A stretch of 64,000 nucleotides of DNA from Pleurodeles waltl (taxonomy: Eukaryota > Chordata > Amphibia > Caudata > Salamandridae): NCBI RefSeq assembly GCF_031143425.1, contig NC_090446.1, positions 1,026,987,066-1,027,051,065 of the forward strand, read 5' to 3'. The translations under genes were made by a program, and so were the position numbers. The notes below the pieces were generated by a model, which saw nothing but the letters and a program-made list of their open reading frames with translations, searched no databases and had not been told where the DNA came from. Numbering within the stretch: the stretch's first letter is position 1; every line of letters begins with the position of its first letter. Below are positions 33,505 through 43,592 of this stretch, piece after piece.

Positions 33505-33803
33505 TGTCTCTTCCAGACCGTGGTCACAGCAGCACTTGCAGTGTAGGTCCTCTCCTGTTGAAGATCAGGTATCGAGTGATTAAGCAGATAGAAAATGGCG
33601 GTCACGCCCGCGGCGGTGCATCCCACGACCGCCGGCGCACATCGTCATTGGCTCCTGAGACCCATAGGGTTCATTGTTAACCAATGCTGCTTTGCGCCGC
33701 GGTCTTCGACCGCCTACCGCCACGGTGTGCCACGCCAGCGCATTGACCTCACATCCCATTGTCGCACTTCACAGGTCTGGCAGCCGCCATTTCAAGGGCC
33801 CAC
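33505..33803. promoter_or_regulatory. Shared promoter region between SANT2 and the transposase
   Basis: About 300 bp separate the divergent SANT2 start (33504, minus) and the first likely transposase ATG (33804, plus). It is GC-rich with CCGCGGTCTTCGACCGCC and GCGGTGCATCCCACGACCGC palindromes. Part of it is conserved in copy 1 (4000-4280), where it is fused to the middle of the transposase. A bidirectional promoter role is inferred from the layout. Confidence 0.5.
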
Positions 33804-34985
33804 ATGCCTTTATTTCTACTGCGTCACACATACCTAGGCCTTGCATCAACACTCATACAAGCCATTCAATGCATTGGGAATCGTGTTATGTGCAAGCTGT
33901 GGTTACGTACCTGTGGGTTGATTGACTCTGTGCTCGCTGTTGTCCTTCATAGGCACCGTCCGCTGGGACATGCGAGGAGATGGAGAAATCTTCCCGTGTA
34001 CAGACCGCTGGTGGACCTGTCGACAATGGAGGAAAAACATGTCATACTGACATACAGGCTTGACCGAGCCACTATACAGGAACTGTGTGCCCAGCTGGAG
34101 CCAGACCTGATGTCACCAATCCGCCAACCCACAGGGATCCCCCCTCTAGTGCAGGTGCTGTCAGTACTCCATTTCCTAGAAAGTGGGTCATTTCAAACAA
34201 CAGTGGCCATATCATCAGGGATGTCCCAGCCCATGTTTTCCAAGGTGTTGTCCAGAGTGTTGTCTGCCCTGCTCAAACACATGCGGAGCTACATCGTCTT
34301 CCCTGAGGTGGGAGATTTGGTTACAGTGAAGGGTGATTTCTATGCCCTTGGACATATACCCAACATCATTGGTGCCATTGATGGGACACATGTTGCTTTG
34401 GTCCCCCCCAGCAGGAGTGAACAGGTGTACAGGAACAGGAAGAGTTATCATTCCATGAATGTCCAGATGGTCTGTTTGGCTGACCAGTACATCTCCCATG
34501 TTAATGCCAAGTTCCCTGGGTCAGTGCATGACGCGTACATCATACAGAATAGCAGCATCCCTTACTTGATGGGTCAACTCCAGAGGCACCGTGTGTGGCT
34601 AATTGTTGACTCTGGTTACCCCAACCTGTCATGGCTACTGACCCCAGTGAGGAATCCCAGGACAAGGGCAGAGGAACGGTACAATGAGGCCCATGGCAGT
34701 ACTAGGAGGGTGATAGAGCGGACCTTCGGCCTCCTGAAGGCCAGGTTTAGGTGCCTCTATATGACTGGTGGATCCCTAATGTACTCACCAAAGAAGGTGT
34801 GCCAGATCATCGTGGCCTGCTGTATGCTTCACAACCTGGCTTTGCGACGCCAGGTGCCTTTTCTGCAGGAGGATGGTCCAGATTGTGGTGTTGTAGCAGC
34901 TGTGGAGCCTGTGGAGAGTGAAGAGGAGGAAGGCAAAGAGGACGACATAGAGAACAGGAACACAGTAATACAGCAGTATTTCTAA
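33804..34985 (+). CDS. HARBI1-like Harbinger transposase, apparently intact
   Basis: The open frame runs from 33759 (408 codons). ATG 33804 gives 393 aa, and the conserved part begins near 33953, just after a possible acceptor (CCTTCATAG), so an upstream coding exon cannot be excluded. Order of parts: basic N-terminus (GHARRWRNLPVYRPLVDL), helix-turn-helix-like region (GSFQTTVAISSGMSQPMFSK), then the DDE nuclease. The first Asp is in IIGAIDGTHVAL, the second in WLIVDSGYPNLSW, and the Glu is 36 residues on (35 between) in RRVIERTFGLLKARFRC. It ends with CCMLHNLAL and an acidic tail. Length and motifs fit the PIF/Harbinger (DDE_Tnp_4) family. The enzyme cuts and pastes elements with GGGGGTCATT-like ends, working with a Myb/SANT partner. 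A GTAAGA donor right after the stop (34996) and a TTTCAG acceptor (35108) suggest a 3'-UTR intron. No break was found. Activity is not proven. Confidence 0.88.
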   Translation: MPLFLLRHTYLGLASTLIQAIQCIGNRVMCKLWLRTCGLIDSVLAVVLHRHRPLGHARRWRNLPVYRPLVDLSTMEEKHVILTYRLDRATIQELCAQLEPDLMSPIRQPTGIPPLVQVLSVLHFLESGSFQTTVAISSGMSQPMFSKVLSRVLSALLKHMRSYIVFPEVGDLVTVKGDFYALGHIPNIIGAIDGTHVALVPPSRSEQVYRNRKSYHSMNVQMVCLADQYISHVNAKFPGSVHDAYIIQNSSIPYLMGQLQRHRVWLIVDSGYPNLSWLLTPVRNPRTRAEERYNEAHGSTRRVIERTFGLLKARFRCLYMTGGSLMYSPKKVCQIIVACCMLHNLALRRQVPFLQEDGPDCGVVAAVEPVESEEEEGKEDDIENRNTVIQQYF

Positions 34986-35276
34986 TGACACACAGGTAAG
35001 AATCCACACCGGCATATTACATATACTTAACCCCTACTACCTCTCTACTGTCTGACCTTTTCCCCCAGTGTATGGTAACTGAGTTGTGACTTTCCCTTCC
35101 GATTTCAGAGATGTGGGCCCCACTGCGTGACATCTGCTTTATTTCCCCATGGACTACAGCTGTGTGACAGTGGTATGTTGGCATCACAATGTGAATATGC
35201 CATTTGGCACGGTAATGTCTAATACATTTGTACAAAATCACAGCCAGACTCCAGATTGTTTTATGCAATAAGTGTG
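34986..35276 (+). other. Transposase 3' region, including a likely 3'-UTR intron
   Basis: Right after the stop, ACACAG|GTAAGA forms a strong donor that is also present at the same place in copy 1 (ACATACAG|GTAAGA, minus strand near 3395). An acceptor GATTTCAG ends at 35108. Convergent SANT1 ends nearby. Confidence 0.5.
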
Positions 35277-35282
35277 TTTATT
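35277..35282 (-). terminator. AATAAA polyadenylation signal for SANT1
   Basis: TTTATT on the plus strand reads AATAAA on the minus strand, about 180 bp downstream of the SANT1 stop and between the convergent SANT1 and transposase genes. Confidence 0.5.
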
Positions 35283-35458
35283 ACAGTGCTCTAAATTGGT
35301 GGGTGGTTGCAAATCGTTGAGGTGTGATGGTGGAGGATTGTCCATGGCAGAGTCCAGACTATCAGTATCACAGGTGCATTGTCCAGATGCCTGTGGAAAG
35401 TGGAGCAGGGGCAGTGTAAGGTTGGACAGGGTGTCAATGTGGGACAGTGGGATGACAA

Positions 35459-36998
35459 TCAGGGAGGTATCCTTTCCTTGCTGGGGTCTTGGCATCTTAC
35501 TCTGTCTTCTTCCTGGATCTCAGGGCCCGCTTGCGGGGTGGTTCTCCTTCTGCAGGGTGTGGGGTTCTGGTGGCCTGTTGGTTGTGTCGGGGCCTCCTGT
35601 CCACTAGCGCCGGCGGAGGTGGTAGGCAGTTCTTGGTCCATGCTAGTGTCAGGGGCCCTTTGTGGTGCAACAGTGTCCCGCAATGTGGTGACTACCTGAT
35701 TCAGAGCCACTACGATGGTGCCCATGGCGGAACTGATGTTTCTTAGTTCTTCCCTGAACCCCATATACTGTTGCTCCTGCAGAAGCTGGATCTCCTGAAA
35801 CCTGGCCAGGACCGTTGCCATCGTCTCCTGGGAGTGGTGGTATGCTCCCATGATGGAGGAGAGGGCCTCGTGGAGAGTGGGTTCCCTGGGCCTGTCCCCC
35901 CCCTGTCGCACAGCAGCCCTCCCAGTTCCCCTGTTTCCCTGGGCCTCTGTCCCCTGGACTGTGTGCCCACTACCACTGCCCCCAGGTCCCTGTTGTTGTT
36001 GGGGTGGTGGGTTAACCTGGGTGCCCTGTAGTGGTGGACACACCGCTGATTGACGTGTCCTGGGGACAGAGATATGGGCCCGCTGTGTGGGTGCTGTGCT
36101 GGTGTTCCCAGAGGGAGGAAGGTCTGCTGTGGCCTGTGGCTGTCTGAGGGGAACCGACTGTCCAGAGGTCCCCGATGGGCCGGGCTGGTCATCTAGATCC
36201 AGGGAGACAGAGCTGCTGTCATCACTGTGGGCCTCTTCTGGGGGTGGAGTGGACATTTGTGGCCCCTCCTGCGCGGTGACGTGGTGTTCGGGTCCTGCAG
36301 GGGTATAAAAGTATGATTATTGCTTCTGTGTGTGCCATAGCGTGCAATGGGTGGGTGCCCGTGTACCCCTGTGCTTGCATTCCTGTGTGGGGGCTTTTGT
36401 GACGGTGGTTTGGGGGGGGATGGGTATGTGCAGTGGGCATGCTTAGGTGATGGGTGTCCATGCTTTGTGGTCGCATGCAGGGCTTGGTGTTGGGATGGTT
36501 CGGTTGTGAGGGTGAGACATTTGCAAGGAGTAGGTGTGATGGGGGTGGGGGTGAGGGTGGGGGTATTAGTTGGCATGCTGGTGGGGTGGGGGGGATGAAG
36601 TAGTTAAGATTTGACTTACCAGAGTCCATTCCTCCGCCTACTCCTGCGAGGCCCTCTGGATGCAGGATCGCCAAGACCTGCCCCTCCCATGTTGTAAATT
36701 CTGGGGGAGGAGGTGGGGGTCCGCCGCCAGTCTGCTGCACCGCGATGTTGTGCCTGGATACCATGGAACGCACCTTCCCCGGTAGGTCGTTCCACCGCTT
36801 CCTGATGTCGTCCCGATTTCTTGGGTGCTGTCCCACAGCGTTGACCCTGTCCACTATTCTGCTCCATAGCTCCATCTTCCTGGCAATGGTGGTGTGCTGC
36901 ACCTGTGTACCGAAGAGCTGTGGCTCTACCCATACAATTTCCTCCACCATGACCCTGAGTTCAGCCTCAGAAAACCTGGGGTGTCTTTGCGGTGCCAT
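35459..36998 (-). CDS. SANT1: Myb/SANT-like Harbinger accessory protein, two exons (copy 2)
   Basis: Exon 1 (36998-36620) starts MAPQRHPRFSEAELRVMVEE and ends CTCTG|GTAAGT. Exon 2 (36294-35459) follows acceptor CCTGCAG and joins in frame, giving 404 aa. Residues about 8-80 are the Myb/SANT-like domain (WVEPQLF, MELWSRIVDRVNAVGQ, IRKRWNDLPGKVRS). Then come a Pro run, an acidic stretch (EEAHSDDSSS), a Gln/Pro/Gly-rich linker and a probable coiled coil (EALSSIMGAYHHSQETMATV...FREELRNISSAMGT). Near the end, a different frame reads PPRKRALRSRKKTE then stop, a likely nuclear-localisation tail. The annotated frame may therefore have slipped just before its C-terminus. Family role: binds the element ends and recruits or imports the transposase. 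It converges on the transposase gene. Confidence 0.85.
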
Positions 36999-37588
36999 GG
37001 GGTGGTGTGGGTGATGTGTGGGGTGGATTGTGTGGTGCTAAGTGTGGTGATGTGTATTGGTGTGTAGTTTGAAGTGCGTGGTAATATTGCTGGGTGACAG
37101 TGAATTGCGCGTCTGGGTGCTCGGGTCTCTTTTCTCTGTGCGTGTTCACGAATCTCCCGGAGTGGGGGTTTGTGGGTGATGTGGGTGTGTGTTTTATATT
37201 GTGTTGGGTGTGTGGGAGTGTTGTTTGTATGTGTATCAGGTGTGTGTATTTTGAATTATCCAATGTGGCTGTGTTTTGTAAGTGTGTGTGTATTTTGAGC
37301 GCGGCGGTATGTACCGCCAATGGAATACCGCGGTTGAAAGACCGCCGCGTGGATTCGTGTGTCGTGATAGTGTGGGCGTATTTCTGTTGGCGTGACGGTG
37401 GAGGTCTGGTCATCGCCAGTTTCTCGCTGGCCTTTGGTGTGGCGGACTTTTGTGGATGTCTGTATTTTGGCGGTTTGCCTGTTGTGGGTCAGAATGACCG
37501 TGGCGGTTTACCGTGCCCGCGGCGGTGTTATGGCGGTCTTCTGCACGGCGGTAAGCGCCTTTTACGGCCGAGGTTGGAATGACCACCA
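36999..37588 (-). promoter_or_regulatory. SANT1 upstream region and right subterminal repeats
   Basis: Upstream of SANT1 there is TG-rich sequence and then, from about 37300, many GGCGG/CCGCC motifs (GCGGCGGTATGTACCGCC and others) up to the terminus. Such clustered GGCGG boxes are likely binding sites for the SANT proteins and transposase (inference). Copy 1 has the equivalent at 820-1100. Confidence 0.45.
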
Positions 37589-37599
37589 TAGTCTACATA

Positions 37600-38640
37600 A
37601 AGCTCAGAGTGCAAAATAAAATTAGTACTGGAGGGAGGTAGATTCAATAATCACCAACACATCCAATTTTCCTCTACCTGTATGGCAGAGGGATTGTGAT
37701 AGCCCCACACCCAGCCCCATAGGTGGCCGTGGGGACACACTGCATGGCATAGACCTTTAAAAATGGGGAGAGGGTGCTCCTGCCACTCTCCGGGAAAGGT
37801 TCAGTAGGGAACCTGATGCCCTCCCTAGTTTCACTTGCACAGTATTCATCTGTGGTTGCCAGGAATTATTTGTGTCAAACATAATACCCAAATAGCAAAA
37901 ATTATGCACTGAGTCTAAGCGCTGCTCTTGCGTCCCCATGGAAGACAAACACTTCCGCCCCGGGCCACAAGACAATATATCGGATTTCCCAAAGTTGGTC
38001 TTCATTCATATTCAAGGCTGCCCATAAATGCAACAAATTAGTCAACCAGTTCGTGCAAAGCTAAGGGTGTTCGTGCCATTGGTACGATGTCATCAGCATA
38101 TAATAATGCCCGAACAGGTGAATTTGCAATTATACGGACGTCCTTGGTAGAAGCAGATAACTAGGAGGGGATATCATTGATGTAAATAAGAAATAGCAGG
38201 GGTACCAAAACACATCCCTGGCTCACCCCATTAGCTAAGGGAAAAACATCTGAGAGTTCACCTGTTAGACCATACCTCACGCTGGCACTTAAGGTTTCTT
38301 GCAGGGGGTGTAAAAAAGGCTTTCTAGAATCATACAAAGTGGTGGAGTTGCCTATTTTTTACTGTGGTTGTAAGGATGATTACCGCGTTATGTTTCATCT
38401 GCCTTATTATCGCAGCCCATGTTTTTTACACCAGGATGCAACTGCATCAATAAATGCATTGAAATCCAGTTTTCATCTTGTGTCCTGCCTTGGCATGTGT
38501 AAGTACCTGAGTAACTGTGGCCACTTTGGGGAGGAGTTACATATCAGGGACACTGAAACTTGACAGACATCTGCTTCTTGCAAAACCTTTTTGATTTGCC
38601 AACAGGCCAGTCTGCCATTAGAATCAGCACACTCCTAAAA
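37600..38640 (-). mobile_element. LINE reverse transcriptase fragment (segment 1 of 3)
   Basis: On the minus strand, with several stops and shifts, the order of motifs is that of a non-LTR reverse transcriptase. From right to left: GVSQGCVLVPLLFLIYINDI (about 38260-38190), ALLYADDIV (about 38105-38075, catalytic Asp pair), a region near 38000 matching the KTKxMVFG-type motif, FCYLGIMFDTNNSWQPQMNT with VKLGRASGSLLNLSRRVAG (37930-37780), and then a VPTATYGAG segment (about 37710). The clade was not assigned. The 3' end continues at 28995-28782 and 28156-27440. Confidence 0.8.
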
Positions 38641-39294
38641 CCACCTGTATCCTATGTTGGAATCTGGATGTCACTCAAGTTGGCCTCATCAATGTATTAT
38701 CTGTTTGGACAAGAGGCACCATGTTGACTGAGTTCCTAGACTCGGGCATATAACTAAGGCAGGCCTCCCCTCACATTAATTTTTTGAGCGGCTATATCTC
38801 AGTGCAGAAACAATTTAAGACAGTAAGAGGTGCTTCCCGGACATTGTCCTGATGAAGCTACTGCTGCACATGATACTCTTCCATTCAAAGGAGTTTCATA
38901 TTAACTTTTCTGCCATCCTTAAAACAAGCTTCGTTTAGGAGACAAGCTACTCATTCTCTGAATCAAAACAAAATAGTCAGAACTTAAATATCCTCATGAA
39001 AGGATGTGTTATTTTTCACTTTACAGAACATATACACTTGCAGATGGTTTCATATCAGCAACAGAGTTGCTTTTCACCGAACAGTTCTGCATGGCATTCT
39101 AGACTGTAAGATTACTTTTAGCCATCCCCAATGCTATGTTATCTTTCAGTTCACACACAACAATTATCAACCGGGTTATTTTTCATCTGTAGTAGGTTAT
39201 TAATTTTATTGTGATATGTAAGAACTGATGATTACCATCAACATATCATCTAAATATTCTGCAGTTCTTCCTTTATTCGAGGCAGGGTTTGTAT
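38641..39294. other. Unassigned, no gene
   Basis: Unique-looking AT-rich sequence. No supported gene or repeat boundary. Confidence 0.4.
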
Positions 39295-39960
39295 TGGATC
39301 TGGCCCTTTCTGAAGGATCACCCTGAAACATTTTGCCTTCCTCCTTCTCTAACCCTTTTATTGCTGGCTTTAGGACTTTGGGCACTTTACCACTGCTAAC
39401 CGGTGTTAGAGTGCATCCTCTCTCTGCTTAAAACTTGTTAACGTTGGCTTATCCACCCTTGTCATATTTAATTTACTTATAAGTCCCTAGTAAAGTGTAC
39501 TACCTGTGCCCAGGGCCTGTAAATGAAATGCCACTGGTGGGCCTGCAGCACTGATTGTGCCACCCATTTCAGTCACCCTTCAAACATGACTCAGGCCTCC
39601 CATTGCAGATCCTGTGTGTGGAGTTTTAAGCTGTCATTTCGACCTGACAAGTTAAACCTCTTGCCAGGCCCAAACCTTCCTTTCTTATACATATAAGTCA
39701 CCCTTAAATTACCGTAGACAGCCCAATGGTGGGATGCAGTGTCTTTAAAAAATTGGATATGTACTTTTAAGTTTTACATGTCCCAGTTGTGAAAAACTCT
39801 TAAATTCATTTTTCACTATTGAAATGTCTATCGCTCTCATAGGATAACATTGGCATTACCTTTTTACATTTTATAAGTGTAATTTCCAATTGGGAATAGA
39901 TGGGACCCCCAAGTTTGGTGTCTCTGTAATCACAATTTAAAATCATGTTTCTTTCAGTCA
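39295..39960 (-). mobile_element. LTR-like repeat family B, 3' part, inverted
   Basis: Inverted match to about 61440-61960. Shared blocks include ACTTTGGGCACTTTACCACT, AAAATGTAAAAAGGTAATGC-like and CCAATTGGAAATTACACTTA (here reversed), and GGACTTATAAGT. It extends into the family's end zone near 39300 (GGGTTAGAGAAGGAGGAAGG on the minus strand). Confidence 0.7.
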
Positions 39961-41617
39961 TATCACAATAAGCTTTTTTCGATCTGGATAGTTGCACCCA
40001 AGCATTGCATAGGTTCTGTTTTCAATAATATTTTGGTGTTTTCGTGAAGCCCGATTTGATTAAAGATGTTTTCCTGCCGCTTTTGCCTCAGCCTCTCATC
40101 TAGACTAAAAATTGCAGTGGATCACCAGCCCTGGCTTTGCAATTCAGTACAGGGGTGTGTCATGACAAATGTATTTTTTTCACTGTTTTATTATTGCCAC
40201 CATTATGACTTCATTAGTCTAGTTTCTTTGTTTGTTTTTTTGGTATCATGTCTTAATTCTTAAACATGGCCATTGCTATATATATTTTTTCAGTCTGTTT
40301 TCGCTGTCTGTGAATCTATGTATTTGAATTGTACCAATATGGTGGGAGCCTTGAGCTATATCAAAACGGTGACACTTCTTTCCTTTATACCAGGTCTCTA
40401 TAGCTATAGTGCAGATTATTCTGCTTTTTTCACTTGGAATGGCTGTCCTTACTGCCTTCTAATGCCCCAAACTTTTGTTACTTACAGGGGTGGCTTACCA
40501 TGGCCTACAAACCTTGAATATATGCGGCAACTTTCACACATTATTATGAGGTAACACTACATGTGTGGTTTAATAGTATGGTAAACACCTAAAGGAAGGT
40601 AGGATGTTATGGTGCTAAGCATATGGTTTCACTGTCATTTCTCCACTCTGTGGACCTGGGTGGACGGTTTATGTTGGGTTGGTCTACAATGTGATTTGGT
40701 GTATTGGTGCGCATTACTTGATCGCACCCACCGGTATTATTACTAACTGTATTCTACCTGATTACACAGTGGCAGTCTTTAATTCCTTCTTCTTTGGCGA
40801 CATTAGATAACCAGATGGTTTCTTGGCAATATGTGTCGGCTCTTACTCCTTTATGGGGACTAGTTATTGGTCATATGGGACACCACTTTTTGCATGAACC
40901 TAAGTGTAATTGAATAAATTACAAATATACTACTTGGTATTTCTGGTTTGGGAATTTGTCCTAACTCATAATGGTTTCATTATACCTAATTAGTACTTCT
41001 TTTTTTGCGTTGAGCTGACGCTAAGGAGTGTCGTAAAAAAAAAATGGCATCATCCTACTCGTTTTACTCCTTTTGGATGTTTTTCATATTGCTCATTACT
41101 AAAGGAACTGGCCCGTAGAAACTGTTTAGATCAGTATTTTGCACCATGAATTACTTTAATTGGAGCTTCTCATATAATCTCATTGTATTCTAATTAAATA
41201 CTCTGTGTCTCCCCTCTCTAAATTGGGATATGAAATGTTTACTATATTTCGTTGCATTTACAGTGTACGAATGCAGATTCCATTTACCGGTTCTGTAGGC
41301 ATGTTTTTTCTCTATAATATGGTATGGCGCTCACCTGGACTCCTCTACTTATTCTTGATGGTCTCATTATGTCTCCTTTAAACTTTATTAATTTCTCTTG
41401 ACACTTTTTTTTGGGTGTTTGCCTGGTATACCTTTGGGGAACATAATTCAATTGTTTCTATCACTCTATACCTTTTATATGAACCCACGTTTTTTTATCT
41501 GGGTTAGTCACGTGAGGGGTCTCCTGAGGTACAATCTTTATTAATTTTTTGTCTGCTCTTGGACGTTTTTGTATGATAATATTTAGATAACATGTATATA
41601 TGGATAATCTTGTTTAC

Positions 41618-41672
41618 AGCCTTGAAAAAGTCACATCTGGTGGCGAACACACATGTTGGCTGCCTTGTTCTA
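41618..41672 (+). other. Hammerhead-like / Penelope-type motif, degenerate
   Basis: Reads CAGCCTTGAAAAAGTCACAT then CTGGTGGCGAACACACATGT. The layout CTTGAxxAAGTC...GGTGGCGAAAC(A)C resembles the hammerhead-derived motif of Penelope-like retroelements (CTGATGA...CGAAAC), but two core positions are wrong, so a working ribozyme is unlikely. Confidence 0.25.
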
Positions 41673-42320
41673 CTATCATACAACATCTGGAAACACACAA
41701 AGTATTGTACTACCACAAAATAAAAGCTTTTTGCTTCTTAGATATACAACACATATGTATTTGGATCTGTGTATTTATGTTTGATTACTATGTAGCCGAA
41801 CTCGGCATATGAGTGCTGTGGTATTTTATGTCTTGTTTATTGGGTAGGTTTTTTGGGTAGCAAGGAACTTAATACCATTCTAGCACCTGCATAACAACCT
41901 TGTGAATTTTATACTTTGCCCTACACTGGAGCTTAATGTGGGAATTGAGTTCTACATACTACTACTACGCTATAATGTTTATTTTTTGCATGCTTTAAAT
42001 ACTTATAAGAATGACAAGATATTTATGTGCTTCTAAACTTTCTGAGCTACAACGTTTTTTACATCTGATTTACTTTTAACTGTTTCTGATATCTTTTTGC
42101 AACAAATATTGAATTGCTTTTTGCTGTGTTTAGTTTTCCACAAAATATTCTATATGTATTCTTCGTTTCTACATAGATCCTATGTCTCTGTTTTTGGCCT
42201 CATTTCTCTATATTGTCACAGAACTCCTTGATGGTATCATTAATATGTATGGTAGGGGTGACTTTATGCCATGTATATGTCTACTGTGCAGCTTGAACTT
42301 CATCCCCTAAAAAGGGTCTT

Positions 42321-42347
42321 CCTTTCTTTCTTTCTTTCTTTCTTTCC
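42321..42347 (+). repeat. (CTTT)n microsatellite
   Basis: About six perfect CTTT units. Confidence 0.95.
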
Positions 42348-43440
42348 ATCATTCAAAGCGAGCAAACCTTAACAGAATGGAAAGTAGACTCTATAGATCT
42401 GTAAGAAAGGGTTTGATTGGTTCCTTATGTGATGATTTCCTGGGTGTATTTGCTTTATGAAAGTCACAATAATGTGTGTGAGCATGTGTAGTGCCACAAA
42501 AATATCGGTTCCCATAGCATCTTTTATTTTCTTAGTCCCTCCTGAATAAATAATCAACGTATGCTTTATTGCTGAAACTTTTACTTTTCGTCTTGTGACA
42601 TTCTAATGGAAAACATAAATTATTCACCATTTTCCTAAGGTAAAATAGGGGATGTCCAACTTATTTTCTTTCTACTGTGGGAAATGGTCTAATGGGTGCA
42701 TTTCCCTCTCATTTTGTACCTTTCTAGAACATATTGCCTCCTTACATTTACAGTATACAAAAATATTGTAGCACTTTTTAACTCTTAACTGTGATTGTTT
42801 TTCTCCATTTGTTTTTATTACTTTTAAGATGAACTATCCATACTGTTTATACACAAAACTATTTACCAACTGTTAGTAAACATGTTATTAATCTCCTTTA
42901 TAACGTGGATAGATGTTTCTAAAAATGGGCATATCTGTTAAAAGTTGGTGTTTTGCATTTTTTTTATAAATGTTGAGTTTATGCTTTTTAAACATCTAAA
43001 CAGTGATAAACATTTTACTATAAAACCCCATGATTTAAATTATTAGTTAACTTTTATAACATTGCTATCAAATAAAAAAAGCTTTTAAAATACCCTATGT
43101 CACTTTTAAAATAAAAATAAAAATCAGTGATTGTATATAAAATTTTGCTTGTGTGTGTTTTGGATTATGATGTCTTTCTCCTATTATGTTTTCCCTCGCT
43201 ATCCACTGCCTTCATGTTTGTAATGAAAGCTGTGTTTTGATATGTGTTTCATGAGATTTTAAATACCATTCATTTGTATATCATACCATTAAAATAAGCA
43301 TTCCACGTTCAAATAAAGATAGCTGATTCGTAAAAAAATCACGTCTTTACAACTCACTGAAAGTTTATCTGCAAAAAGTACGTACATGATCCATTCACTG
43401 CAGTCACTAAATTATTTGATTGCTTAATGTTGTGTCACAG

Positions 43441-43592
43441 AAATCAATGTGATATGAAGACCACTTCCAATAAACCAGAAACACATGAGAGGGGAGTTAT
43501 CAGTGAAGAAGAACCTACCAAATATATTGAGGATATAGAGGCGATAGTGAACAAGGATCAAATAAAGGAAGAGAGTGTAAAGCAAACAAGAG
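43441..43592 (+). CDS. Candidate internal exon of an unidentified host gene (152 bp)
   Basis: An open stretch begins after TTGTGTCACAG (acceptor, 43440) and ends ACAAGAG|GTAAGACC (near-consensus donor at 43593). It is open throughout in one frame, entering in phase 2 and leaving in phase 1, and would encode about 50 residues. The peptide is charged and probably disordered (KPETHERGVISEEEPTKYIE, then DIEAIVNKDQIKEES), with 9 Glu and 6 Lys. I do not recognise the protein. It lies in the part of the window with fewest recognisable repeats. The weak polypyrimidine tract and the lack of a second exon keep this tentative. Confidence 0.35.

Larger units (their letters stand above)
28996..37588 (-). 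mobile_element. PIF/Harbinger DNA transposon copy 2, three-gene, mostly intact
   Basis: Ends are TGGGGGTCATTCCAACCCTG on the left and, inverted, TGGTGGTCATTCCAACCTCG on the right. The flanks read AGAC-TA and TA-GTCT, so the target was probably the palindrome AGACTAGTCT with TA duplicated. Read alternatively, TAT and ATA flank the GGKGGTC ends. Inside, on the minus strand, are SANT1 and SANT2; on the plus strand is the transposase. It is inverted relative to copy 1. Transposase and SANT1 are open; SANT2 is frameshifted. Subterminal GGCGG/CCGCC motifs are dense at 29030-29240 and 37300-37580. Confidence 0.9.
39961..43440. other. AT-rich region, no gene
   Basis: No supported gene. Two small features stand out: the hammerhead-like motif at 41620-41670 and the (CTTT)n microsatellite at 42321. 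Open frames here are short and lack recognisable domains. Confidence 0.4.
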
